Of a stretch of DNA of 64,000 bases, positions 24,037-35,499 are shown one piece after another. The notes under the pieces were generated by a model that had not been told where the DNA came from, did no database searches, and saw only the letters and a list, made by a program, of their open reading frames with translations. The position numbers and the translations under genes are program-made. Numbering within the stretch: the stretch's first letter is position 1; every line of letters starts with the position of its first letter. Source of the DNA: Glossina fuscipes (lineage: Eukaryota > Arthropoda > Insecta > Diptera > Glossinidae); assembly GCF_014805625.2 (NCBI RefSeq), contig NW_023998433.1, positions 2,838,169 to 2,902,168 on the forward strand. Direction: 5' to 3'.

Positions 24037-24888
24037 CGCTCTACCTTCCTAAATTCCATTGGCGCGGAGTTCTCCTGTTTGGCCTTCACTGAAACTTAGT
24101 TAGATCTACATACGTGTGAACTTTTCGACAATTCTCTCCAGGTTTTCAGAAATGATCGATTGGATCGCATTGGTGGTGGTGTATTAATTGCCATATCTGT
24201 GTCAGTCCCGTCCAATTTAATTGAATTTCCCACTTATCCTGGCGTTGAATTTATCGCCATTCGTGCGATAATGCCTAATAAACAGCTATTTGTAACCTGC
24301 TCCTATATTCCCCCAAATTCTGATATCTCCATTTACAAGAAACACGCTGCCCTCATTTGTGAAGTGGCCAAGCGGTCTAGACCCACTGATTTGGTCGTTG
24401 CATTGGGTGACTTCAAATTGCCTCAAGTCACTTGGTGTAACAGTGATAATTCTGGCTGTTTGATTCCTATATCAACGTCTGATAAGGCTGTTGTGTTCTT
24501 TAATGAATTGTTTGATCATAATTTAGTTCATTATAATCGTACCCCTAATTGTAATGGTAGACTGGTTGATCTCTGCTTTGCCAACTTTCCTGAGATTAAC
24601 ATAAACCGTTGCCCACCTTTTAGTTTACCTGGGGACCCTTACCATCCATCAATGTGCATTTCCTTTCATCATAAGAATGATGGTTCCTTGAACTGCCTTA
24701 ATGTGTCAAATCAAACTTTTTTAAATAAATTTTACGATTTGCAGAAAATCAATATTGTATTGCTAAAAAATCGTCTTGAAAGCTTATTGTCATCGTTCTA
24801 CAATACACTAAATCTAGCTATTGCTGCATCTGCTCCGATTAAGCAGTGCCGACCTCGAAGCAGGTGTCCCCCGTGATTTAATAAGACA
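24037..24888 (+). pseudogene. Jockey-type AP endonuclease domain of ORF2
   Basis: The endonuclease nicks the genomic target to prime reverse transcription. The frame reads FTET-stop-LDLHTCELFDN upstream of the longest open segment (start codon at 24160). The TAG at 24097-24099 sits where the family has Trp (TETWL). Downstream are GGGVLIAISV, SYIPPNSD, LGDFKLPQVTW (family GDFN, with Asn replaced by Lys) and the terminal GDPYHPS block, equivalent to the D-H pair of the family. The frame is closed by TGA at 24874-24876 after RSRCPP, again at a probable Trp codon, and reopens in the same frame into the RT part. The catalytic-site change and two stops make it inactive. Confidence 0.88.
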
Positions 24889-26790
24889 ATTAAATATCAC
24901 AAGAATAGAAAAAACTCGCTATTCAAACAATATTCGAAAAGTGGCTCTGCGCTCGACTATGTCGCTTACTCGGTGGCGAGGCATAGATTTAACTCCCTAA
25001 ACCATCATTAGTACTGCAGATACCTTCAGTTCATTAAATCCTCTCTGTTTGCTAATCCTAAATTCTTCTTTAAATTTGTTAACTCTAAAAGAAAAATGTC
25101 CACATATCCCTCTCATGTTTCTTTTAATGGCTCTGATTCCTCGGATGATTTTGAACTCTCAAATCTATTTGCTGAGTATTTCCGACGAAACTTTTCGTTT
25201 GCTAATTTCGATTTATCAGCAAACTACCCATATCCTATAACTAACTCGGTTTCAATGCGTAACTTGGTTATTTCGGAAGATGATGTTTTTAAAGGGTTGA
25301 GTTCTCTAAAATACAGTTGTTCGCCTGGACTTGATGGAATTCCATCGTGTGTATTTAAATCTTGCGCTGTCGAGTTATGTGGTGTGACATCAAAGATTTT
25401 TAACATGTCCTTGTATTTAGGTGTTTTGCCTTCATGTTGGAAGAGTAGTTTCCTTATTCCTATCCACAAGAGTGGAAGTAGACAATTTGTTGAGAACTAC
25501 AGAGGCATAGCCAAGTTGAGTGTCTTGCCCAAGTTGTTCGAGCGTATTGTGACTCAGCATTTGGCCTTTGCCATTAATGCGTATATTTCTCCGCACCAGC
25601 ACGGCTTTCGTAAAGGGCGATCTACAGTCACCAACTTGTTAGAGTTTACCTGTCATGTTTTCAAGGCTTTTTCTAGCGGCTCTCGCACAGATGTTATTTA
25701 CACTGATTTAAGCAAAGCATTTGATATGGTTAACCATAGACTACTTATCTTTAAACTCCAAGCCTCTAGTTTCCCACCCTACTTAGTGAAATGGATAAGC
25801 TCTTATCTGCACAATAGATCCTTCAGGGTTTTGTTTAACTCCATCACCTCGGATGAATTCCCCGTTACGTCTGGCGTACCTCAAGGAAGTCACTTGGGTC
25901 CCATTTTATTTAGTTTATACATTAACGATCTCCCATCGGTGGTTAATTCCAGTCAGATCTTAATGTATGCTGATGATGTGAAACTGTTTTCTTTCTTCTC
26001 TGCAGAATCGCAATCACATCAGCTTCAAAGTGACTTGAATAATTTGGTTGCATGGTGCTCTTTGAATCTTCTGAAACTAAATCTGAGTAAATGTAAGAAG
26101 CTTTCATTCTCAAGAAGAAAGTCATTCATTACTCAGTATTTCATAGATTCGCATAAGTTGGAGCACGTCGTTCTATTTGACCATAGATTACGTTTTAACT
26201 TGCACACTGAGCTCTTGTTAAGCAAAGATTGGTCCGCGCTTGGTTTTATAAAGAAGTGGTCCAAAGAGCTTGATGATCCTTATATTACGAAAAGGCTGTA
26301 TATGTGTTTGGTTAGACCTATACTTGAGTATGCCTATGTTGTGTGGTCTCCTGCATATAGGTCCTATGTAGCTTCAATTGAACCTGTTTGAAAGCAATTC
26401 TTGCTGTTTGCCCTTAGGAATTTGGGCTGGGACCCAATTGCCTCTCTTCCGCCCTACGAAAATAGTTTGCTTTTCTTGTCCTTACCGTCTCGCGAGAAAC
26501 GTAGATTTGTTCTTGGCGTTTCCTTCGTAATCAAAGTAATAAATGGTGCTATTGACTCGCCTTTATTACTTGTTGAAATAAGCTTTAATGTCCCCAACCA
26601 CTTCTCTAGGCACTTTACCTTGGTTAAGCTTAGTGAATGTAAATATAATTATGAGCTGTTTAAGCCGCTCAGAGTTGTTTGAAAGAACCTAAATTCTGTC
26701 TATCACTTATTCTCATTATCGTACTCCTTAAAGTCCATTAAAGCAGCATTACTTAATGCACATAATTTACCTAAGTCGTACTTAAACTAG
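24889..26790 (+). pseudogene. Jockey-type reverse transcriptase and C-terminal region of ORF2
   Basis: This is in the same frame as the endonuclease part. After a spacer broken by TAG at 25009-25011, an uninterrupted 431-codon segment (25096-26391) carries the RT core: SPGLDGIPSCVFK, ENYRGIAKLSVLPKLFERIV, HGFRKGRS, motif A YTDLSKAFDMVNH, motif B SGVPQGSHLGPILF, motif C MYADDVKLF (25965-25976), then the thumb with NLSKCKKLSFSR and PILEYAYVVWSP. The frame stops at TGA 26389-26391 and continues as KQFLLFALRNLGW, with another TGA at 26680-26682 and a natural end near 26789. The RT catalytic YADD is intact, and damage consists only of point stops, implying a moderately young copy. Confidence 0.92.
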
Positions 26791-27119
26791 CCCTTAACCT
26801 TAAAATGTCACGATGAGTGGCAAATGAATTGTTGTTAACTATTATCGGTTGCCAAGCTTATGCATGCTTGCGATGGCTTAGGGGTTCAATCGTTATTTGA
26901 TCCTGTACCGGTTGTGGATGTTGCTCTATGCTAGTTGTGTACATGCTTTTTCTCTTTTTTCTTTTTTTTCCTTCTTATTTGTTTTATTGTACTTATACTA
27001 GGTTTAATATTAATTAATTTAAGATTTGCTTTAAGAGTCAATTGAACTCGATTATCAAAATTTTTAGTTGAGTTTCTTATATAAGTGGAATAAATAATGA
27101 AATAAATAAATAAATAAAT

Positions 27120-30100
27120 TGGAGCCTACGTTGTTGAGAAAATACGAAATGAAATCGTAATCCCCTAATTGCCTTATTAGATTTTAATTATAATACAAAC
27201 AATCAAGGATCTTCGGCTATACGATGGGTACTGCAAGATGAAGAGTTATCAGCAAAGCTTTCTCAGTTTTTGACAGTCATTTAAAACATAATGTCCTTCC
27301 TATTGATCAATGGGAATAGCAATAGTAGGTGCTTCAGTTCAACTACGAGCTTTATGCACTTTTGTTTTTGCCAGTAGAAAATGAAATCAGTCACTTAGCC
27401 TGAAGTAGTTTCCCTTCCAATACAACTAAATAATCCAACTATTAAACATTACCTTATTTGGTATCAGTCAGTCTGCATCCCTCTTGGAACACGGTCATTT
27501 TGCAAATGGTCGTCCACAACCTGTTGTCAAAAATCGTTCGATTTTGTTTTATTCCAGCAACGATTCGCAGATGGAATTCCGATCGGTCGGTCAAACCTTT
27601 CACTGTTTATTCACGTGCTACTCAAATGTTTGGCTCTTATTTCATAACTACCCTTATATGCAAATGATTTCATGCTGCTTTCTTAGCTAATATTTAGTTC
27701 CGTGACGACGTCATAAGACGCAATGTGGTGTTTTATCTTACGCCTTTTTTAAAAAACTTCATTGAGTTTGTCAATGACTCATTGACCATTACGCGGCAAA
27801 CGTTCCAAACTTCTCTCTTTTTTTTTGTGTGTGACCCGTCATCTATCCCGTCATAAGTGTATATAATACTGTGATGGTCAGAAAGAAGTGGGCAGAGCGA
27901 ATAGAGATTAGCCGCGGACTGGACGATGTCGGTGTGTGAAAATTTCCAGCCCAAGAAGAAAGCAAATCATGCGTGCCGCTCGTTTTAATAAGGCATTCCT
28001 TTAATAAATACTACGAGCTTTCTCTCTACCCGGAGTTATCACCCTCAATCCAAGTAATGTAGTAAAATAGTTTACAGAATTTTCCCATTTTGAAATCTTT
28101 AAAACGGTATACTTTCGGCTTAATTAAAATACGTTATAACGTTTTTTTTTTTCTTTTCCTTTCCTACGTTCAATAACGAGGTATAATAGAGAAAACGCCA
28201 AACAAACAAGCAACATTGTTTTCGTCACCCAATGCTTTAAAGCCAATTTTCAGCATATGCTTAAACCAATGTATGTATAGTTATCTAAATTTAGTTCATC
28301 ATACTGATCATCGCATTATTGTTTGCATTGTTCTATTTTTGTATGTCGTTCGTTTGACATAATGTTTGAAAAAAAGGATCGTAATTTTTTATTCCTTGAA
28401 AAGCGTTGTGATAGGTTATAATAATCCGTTCCTACTACTAAGCGTTTTATTTTGCATTAAAATGATTTTAGCAATGTCCTTATAAAAGTAAAACAAAAAC
28501 GTATTGATTAACTTCACTCTAAATGCATAAGATGAAGAGTTCGCATTTCATATTATAGTTGGATGTAAGTTTACTGATTCCATTATTAATAGATTCGATA
28601 TTATTAGTTGATCAGAGTAACTGCTTACACGTTACACGTTACAAACGGACTTTGTTAACCTTACGTAGCAAGGATGTTCAGTTGATTTTAATCGTACAAA
28701 AGATATGTCAAATTATTTACTTTTTTAACTTTTAGATCTAAAATAATTATTTGACTTTGGAAGACCAATCTATGTTTACATAATTTATAAACTGACGACT
28801 ATAGGATTCATTGCAGAAACGCTTTTCTAGTTAAAGACGATCTTTCGATCGAGAAAGCTGTGGTTTTTGTTTACATGTAAACACATGGTAAATAATGGAA
28901 AATAATGGAATTAGTTTACTCAATGGGGGATCCATCTCAAATCTTTCTGGATACTAAATACATCTGAACATGCTTGTACCCCATGTAATGAAGTGTATAA
29001 AAATAAATTGTTAACTATTTAAAAAGCAAGCAAGTTATGCTTCTGCCCGCCTTTACCTTTTCACTTCAATAATATTAATTATGACAAAAAGAGAGCTGGA
29101 GCTAAACTTATCCATTTCAAGCAAATTTCAATGAATTTGATATTTTTTAATATCACAGCGTAATTTCCAACTTGATATCGGTGGAAATTACCAAAATTGC
29201 TCAAATCACTGAAATCATTCTCACTGTAAACAGCTAGTGTATTACAATTATTAAGAAACTATTTTTGAAAACGGCCAACAAAAAAAGGATGAATATATGT
29301 AACACGAATATCGAAAGATATAACGAAGCAAGTGTAAACCATTCTACACAAATTACGTAATGTGCAATAGCAAGTCTGTCGTTAGAACATTAACTATTGA
29401 CAACAGATTAGGCAAAGGAAATAGGCTATGTCTAGCTGACTGATATTACTGGTAACAAAACAAGAAAAAGAAAAGAGAAATGCAAAACCCAATAAAATTG
29501 AAATTATAATAAAATATAGTGAATGCCTAAAAATATGGCATTTTATGTTATTGTAATTAAAGTTCGTTTGTCTTTTCAAATAAAAATGTATTCATTGTGC
29601 GAATTATTAGCAAGAGTTGCACAATAGGTTTGTTTGTCTCCCTTCATTTTTCATAACAAGCCGAAAATGTCTACTGATAGATATAACAACGACGACAATA
29701 ATAATGACTATGGCGATGACGATAACGACAATGATGGAAAATGCGGACACCAGAAATGTCATATGAGAAAAAAAAAAAAGAAACAACAGCAACATCATCG
29801 ACATCAAAAATAAAAACGCAATTATGAACCGATATGTAGTGCAGTACACTGCAATAGTGATTCTACTCAGGTCTAGAGTGGTACATTTTATATACGTGCG
29901 TCGACGTACACGTCAATGAAAATATCAGTTGAATTATTAAAAAACTTTAGCAATCAACATAGTTTCTCTCAAAATAACCAAATATTAGTACAACGATATG
30001 TTGTGCAATACACATACAAATATTGCATCTTATCACTACATATGTATGCATATACCTCTCTTGCCCTTCACTGGAGTCGATCAGTAGTTTACAACGTTAC

Positions 30101-30607
30101 TCCTATTCGTAAGCGGATGTGTAAATGTATGTGTATGCCTAAGCATGTCAGCACTCTTAAAAGGAAATCAAATAAATAAACACGCATACACAAACGCGCA
30201 TAAGCTCATATATACCATACGCGCACACACACGCAACTGTGAACTATTCTATGTTACGTCTACACCTATTTATATACTTGCCAGCGTAAGTTAAATAAAA
30301 TATTACATAGATATACACGCGTGCGTGTATGTGTGTGTGTAAATTGAAATTGAAAAAAAAAAAAAAAAACTTAAAACCTCATGTCTCACTAACAGCGTCC
30401 AATTAATTTTATATCTGAAGCAATGGAATTTGATTAAATAATATTTTTTATTGAAGAAAACTATTTTATTAAATAAAATTACAAAATTTTGTAAAATAAA
30501 ACAGGTTGTAGAAAATTTAGTAAATTAAAAATTTTAATTTTTTAATAAAAGATTCATAATGGTAACCCTGTACATAGCTCTTGAAAATAGAAACGAGAAG
30601 GATTCAT
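27120..30607. other. AT-rich spacer; possible LINE C-terminal relic near 27.46-27.67 kb
   Basis: The frame at 27458-27667 (+) reads FCFIPATIRRWNSDRSV, which recalls the 'FxPxTIRxWNSLP' ending common in LINE-encoded proteins of several clades; the rest is unrecognisable. Positions 28850-29010 hold a fragment of the second dispersed family ('ggatccatctcaaatct', 'ctaaatacatctgaac'). GAC/GAT-type repeats occur at 29680-29735, (TG)n at about 30328-30342 and an A run at 30353-30370. No host gene is supported. Confidence 0.4.
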
Positions 30608-30619
30608 TAAATTTTAAGT

Positions 30620-30811
30620 AAGTAAGTATCCGCCTGGGTGGCCGAGTAGGCAAGAGTCTCGACTAGCAACTCAGTGGTCGTGGGTTCGAATCTCAAGTGC
30701 GGTAGAGTTTTTAATAAAGGCCGATAGCCTTAGATGCTAGTGCTTTTAAGAGTTTAGTCTTAGAATTTATTTCTCTGGCGAAATTAATAACAATAATAAT
30801 AATAATAATAG
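30620..30811 (+). mobile_element. tRNA-derived SINE, copy B
   Basis: This 192-bp element is flanked by a perfect 12-bp direct repeat 'taaattttaagt' (30608-30619 and 30812-30823). The head is tRNA-like with both pol III promoter boxes: A box 'tggccgagtagg' at 30639-30650 and B box 'ggttcgaatct' at 30683-30693. The spacing and bases recall tRNA-Ser, but anticodon-arm pairing and the acceptor stem are not intact, so it is not a functional tRNA. The tail from 30719 ('ggccgatagcc', 'gatgctagtgctttt', 'gtcttagaatttatttc') ends in a TAA repeat and matches copy A closely. 'gccgatagcct' and 'agaatttatttc' also occur at the 3' end of the I-clade LINE copies here. Confidence 0.9.
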
Positions 30812-30823
30812 TAAATTTTAAGT

Positions 30824-32006
30824 GTCAAATTTAAAAATATAGGTAACTGTCTTATTCTGAAATGAAAACAAAGAAAGAAATAAATTAATTTCGAGAAAAA
30901 CAAAATAGTGCAAAAAATGCTTATTAATAACAGTCGTTATTGAGTTGTGTAGTGAGTTGAGTGAAGTTGAGTGAACTGCAGTAGAAATTGATGCCGCGAT
31001 AAAAGGGACGAGCTCACCATAAGCAAAATGAGCCTATTTGTGGACTCGATGACGAGTGCTACGTTACGTTTTTATCTGAAGACTCATCGTAAGAAAATGA
31101 TAAATAAAAAGCAAATGTCAAATTTTTAAGATAAAGACATCTGTTGTAGGAAGCGCTTTAGATGCACTGCAACAAGTGCATATAGATTCGCAATGACGTT
31201 GAAATCCAAAACGGTTTATCATTTTCTGGTGTATGATGGAAACAGTTTTGTTAAAAAGAATTGGAGACCACTTTTTTTTTGTTTTTTTTTTTGTTTGTAA
31301 CTTTTTCATGTCAAGTACATGCATCTTATACAATACAGTCCATAAAGGTTTGCGTTGCTCTAAATATGATGGAATAAATTAAATATAGATGGAAGCTGCG
31401 TTGGTAATATGTACCGAAGGTTCATTCTAAAAGTAGCTTTAAAATATAGTATTATGTAAAAAGTTTATGAAAAATATTTTCAAGCATTTTGGCGTTATTG
31501 TACATCAGTTTCCTTTTAGCTGACGAAACTTTTATACTTTTACAATGGATGGGTAAAGAAAATTTATGTTTGCTGCTGCTAACGGATCTGGGCTTTTTTT
31601 CTCCGTTTTATATTGCGCTACTATTTAATAGTTACGTGTATACATATATTATAGCTAAGAGAAGAATTGTTTTGTTGATAGATTTTCATTGCCAATCATA
31701 AGTCAGATAAATTTGGGAATTTGAAGAGCTTTGCAGTCTTTTAGGAAAAGTTAAAGGTCTAGTGAATATAATTAAAACTGAATGAAACATTAGCCACTTG
31801 TTGAATTGAGGTATCCATATATATAACCATATAAGCGCTGTTTAATTACTCGCTTCCTCTGAGTTTAACTATCAGCTATTTGACAGTGGCACTGAACTTC
31901 CTACTACGCCTGTTACTAATTTTTTAAATACATAAATAACAAAAAAAGAGCACAAGATGTTCCTATAAATAGATCGACTCAAAACTCTTAGCGTAAAAAC
32001 ATTTTA
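30824..32006. other. AT-rich spacer with no recognised gene
   Basis: A short degenerate repeat of 'gttgagtgaa' units lies at about 30945-30980, followed by a slightly GC-richer stretch to about 31075 with no protein similarity. The open frame at 31489-31701 (+) is hydrophobic but matches no family that could be recognised. T runs occur at 31271-31293. Confidence 0.45.
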
Positions 32007-32094
32007 TATTATTATTACTATTATAATTTTAGACTAATGAAATAAATTCTTAGGCTAAAAAAAAAAAGACATTGAGCATTAGCAACACAGTACA

Positions 32095-33199
32095 TTAGAT
32101 ATTGAGCCTAGTAGTTTTAGTAAAGTAATATATTAAATTGATATTCTGTTCTGAAGCTGATTTTAGAATGTCCAAAGGATTAATCGTTCCAAATGCAATA
32201 CGTCTAGTCAAGGAAAAGTTAAGGCAGTCGCAGAGAATGTACTTTATAGTGAGAATTTGCCCACAACTGTAGATTGGGGAGGAAGACTTCTTCAAGATCC
32301 ATTGGTGCGAGGTTCGCAGCGTGAAGGATAGCTCTGGCTTCGGTTGTGAAAGTTGAAGTCGTTTTGTGAAATATTTGGTGGAGAAGAGCCCGTCCTGTAG
32401 CATCTACCACGGCACAAGCAGGAGGCAGACCAGAAGATTTTGAACCGTCTGTGTATAAAAGATTCCAACCAGTACTCTCCAATAGTTGGGTTTTTTCAGC
32501 TATTAGATTCCTGAACACGTAATTTGGAGTATCTTCTTTTTTGTGAATAGACAGTGAGATGTTAAAAGAGCAGCCTTTCAAAATCCATGGAGGTTTAACA
32601 CCAAAAGAGCGGGAAATTTTTAAGGGAATGTTCAATTCCTTTGCGACGCACAAACAATGGTCAATTGCAGATGGTGACTTTGGAATTTTCTTCGCAATAA
32701 TAATCTTTCTTACGTCATCACCGAGAATAGATTTGTTTGAATTAAGAAGCTTGGGGACTATTTTAACTTTTAACTCATACAGTCTATTTTCTAAAGTTGG
32801 GAGACCAGTTTCAATTATAATGTTATTTATGGGCGTCGTCTGAAAAGCATAACAACTTGCTCTAACGGCTTGGTGATAGACCGGTTTAAGGATGTTGATA
32901 TTAGATTTGCAGCTATTGCCATAAATTATCAAAGCATAGTCAATCTTGCTTAACACAAGCATTTTGGTCAGATAAGCAATAGTGTTAATATGCGCATGGC
33001 TTCTCCAAGCAACGTACTTTATGAAATTTACCCTTGTTAAAAGAGAGTTTTTTAACCGAAGATAGTGTGTTCTCCAACGATAATTGTGGGAAAACGTGAG
33101 CCGGAGAACATAGAGTGTCTGCACATTTAGTACTGGTAAGTCGTTAATATGCATCAGTAAATTTCCTGCATCGCACATTTGTTTTCGACGAATGGGCAT
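32095..33199 (-). pseudogene. I-clade ORF2 thumb, partial RNase H and C-terminal segment
   Basis: The open segment 32219-33199 begins with the RT thumb (VLRLTFSHNYRWRTHYLRLK, KIDYALIIYG, ETGLPTLENRLYELKV) and runs into RNase H: LLYTDGSKSSG (first Asp), CAVVDATGRALLH and FTTEARAILHAANLA (Glu motif). It then fails to reach the remaining RNase H motifs. Instead, from about 32290 a different frame gives SSPIYSCGQILTIKYILCDC, the Cys-containing element that normally follows RNase H by well over 100 residues, and ends NPLDILKSASEQNINLIYYF plus a stop at about 32095. The simplest reading is an internal deletion near 32270-32295 that removed the second half of RNase H. Confidence 0.82.
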
Positions 33200-33244
33200 T
33201 TTTTTTGATTTTTGTATGGAAATTTTAGCCCCTGAGGAGTTGGC

Positions 33245-34190
33245 TCATGTCGAGATCTCTCGTGCAATAGATTCGAGAATGTTGATTGCTTTCGTGTTGT
33301 CTTTTTCTTTTGTAAGAATGTATACATCGTCCGCGTAGAGACAATGTTTCACTCTTGGTACACGGCAAAGAATTTGGCTAATTTCGTTGAAGGCGATCTG
33401 AAAAAGCGTGACAGAAAGAGGAGATCCTTGCGGGATGCCATTCATTAACGGAAAGGAATCAGAGAGATGATTGTTGATTTTAACTTTAAACCACCGATGC
33501 GACATGAATGATTTGATGTAGTTGAAGAATTTGGGTCCAACATTCCATGATTTCAAGAGTCTTAAAATAACATGAAACTAACTCTGTCAAATGCTTTTTC
33601 GAAATCAATAGAGAGAAATGTTACGTGATTTCCTTCGGAAATTGCTTCGCTTATAAAATAATCAATATGTAACAGAGCGTCGATGCACTCTCTACCCCGC
33701 TTGAATCCAACTTGTTGCTTTGTGATCAGGTTCTTGGACTCAAGAAACCAAGATAATCTAGATGTCATAATCTTTTCCAATACCTTTGAGAGGCAATATA
33801 GAAGAGAGATTGGGAGATAATCCAATGCGATGGAGACATTTTTAGACTTTGGAATTGGAACAACAGTTGCCAGTTTCCACATGTAGGGTATATGGCCAGT
33901 CAAAAATACTGTATTATATAGGTCCAGTAATTTCTTTTTACTAGACTTAGACATAGCGCTGATCATTTGGTATGAGATGCGGTCTAGACCAGGTGTCCTC
34001 CCCTTCAAATTGGAGAGACAACTTTCAAGTTCTAAGGTGGATATACAATTTTCCAGGAACATGGCGCATCTATCAATATTATTTGAAAGAGATATTGGAG
34101 TGCTTTTATTTTCGATGAAAGCACTGGAGAATTTGCTGTTAGAGGAGTATTCGCACAACACTTCTCCAAAGTAATTAGAAATCTCATCTA
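33245..34190 (-). pseudogene. I-clade ORF2 reverse transcriptase remnant
   Basis: The RT core is split over two open segments. 33562-34161 carries LSNLKGRTPGLDRISYQMI, WKLATVVPIPK, LPISLLYCLSKVLEKIM, QVGFKRGRECIDAL and motif A FLSIDFEKAFDRVS. An apparent one-base deletion near 33560 shifts the frame, which continues as HVILRLLKSWNVGPKFFNYI, then motif B NGIPQGSPLSVTLFQIAFNE and motif C LYADDVYILT (YADD at 33326-33337). The segment closes at an in-frame TGA (33245-33247) and resumes in frame as ANSSGAKISIQKSKKM; the family has Trp at this stop position. Catalytic motifs are conserved but the reading frame is broken. Confidence 0.9.
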
Positions 34191-34619
34191 CGTAAGTTAA
34201 CGTTCAATTGGGAGTGCAGATGGCAGAGATTTTGTTCAGATTTTAAGTCCCGTTAAGTCTGATAATTTTGTTCCAGACAACTTTCATTGATGTATTTCTG
34301 TGAATTCCTCTCGAAAAAAGTTCGAAACTAAGTGCCTTTGATTTTCTTAATTCCTTCCTGAATAGAGCATTGGCCTTTTTGTATAATAACAAATGATCAT
34401 GATCAGGACATCTCTTAAAGTGTTACCATAGATCCATTTTATTTATCCTCAAAAACGAAAGCGCGTTGTTCCACCAAGTAAACCTAGCTCGTTTAAAAGA
34501 GCTGTTGGATTGAGGAATAGAAAGATGAGCAGCCGTGCGAATCGCTTTAGACATAATAGCAGCATCATGGTTGCAGTTCCCATTAAATGGCTTTGAATTC
34601 AAAAATGACACCACTTGTT

Positions 34620-35290
34620 TGGAGTAATTGATCCAATCCGCTTTATCTAGGAGGAATTTGGCCTGTTTTACTGGAGTAACAGAGGTCGTTGAGAGTTTAA
34701 AATCGATTATGATTGGAAAGTGATCGCTATTATGTAGATCATCAGTATGTGAAAAAGTTCAATGAGTTGAAAAGTGCGTTGGTTTTCCATCATTTAAAAT
34801 GCAGAGATTGCTTTGAATGAAGACCTTTTCTAAAACAGTACCACGAGTGTTGTTCCCTGTTGAGCCCCAGAGTGTATTCGAGCTGTGAACGTCGCCGCAT
34901 ATAATTAATGGAGGGGAAAGAACGGAGAATAAACTGTAGAGTTCTTGCTGAGGAAATGATTACGAAGATGGAAGTATATAGACCGAAAGTTTGTGTTTAA
35001 GATTATTTGTATCACTGCGGCTTGTATCTTTGAGCTCAAATTTATGCGTTTGTGATGTAAACTTGATTTTATAAAGACACCAACTCCTTGTTTGGAATAT
35101 AAATTTTGATCAGCAATCGTGAAGTATCCAGTATATGATTTGGGTGGAATAGGATTAAAAGAGCTCCTACAATGGGTCCCTTGAAGCGATATAAAGGTTG
35201 GATGAAAATCATTTATGAGTTTACGGAGTTCATCAAAATTATTAATAATAATAATTAATTTTAAAAATTTTATTTAATTGTAGTGACATG
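34620..35290 (-). pseudogene. I-clade ORF2 endonuclease domain remnant
   Basis: In translation of several minus-strand frames the EN domain begins as NNFDELRKLINDFHPTFISL, then QGTHCRSSFNPIPP, where the family has QETHL; the catalytic Glu is replaced by Gly. GYFTIADQNLYSKQGVGVFI follows, then CGDVHSSNTLWGS (family GDFN..LWGS) and NSDHFPIIIDF (the SDH motif). Segments lie in different frames separated by indels, so no long open frame exists. Downstream the linker reads RFTWWNNAL before the RT part. It is inactive by both residue loss and frameshift. Confidence 0.8.
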
Positions 35291-35499
35291 GAAACGGAGG
35301 GTAGATGGGTTAAGTTGAAATGTCAGCGTTTCCTTCGAAAAGGTCGCTATAGGAATTTTGCGTGAATAATTTGCTCTTACCAGCAGAATAATCTGTGCTT
35401 AGGTGGTTACATATATTTGAAGTGCAACGAGTGGACACACGTGAATAATTTGAAATTGAAGGTTGATTAATGATGACTGGATGCATTACAACTTGTAAT

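Larger units (their letters stand above)
24010..27119 (+). mobile_element. Jockey-clade non-LTR retrotransposon, 5'-truncated
   Basis: The element carries an AP-type endonuclease followed by a reverse transcriptase in one reading frame, then a C-terminal LINE segment, a 3' UTR of about 330 bp and a tail of repeated AAAT units ending at about 27119. No upstream gag ORF with zinc knuckles is visible, so the copy lacks its 5' portion; the start near 24010 is an estimate from where the endonuclease frame becomes recognisable. Full-length Jockey elements of flies are about 4.5-5 kb; this copy is about 3.1 kb. No target-site duplication could be fixed. Confidence 0.9.
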
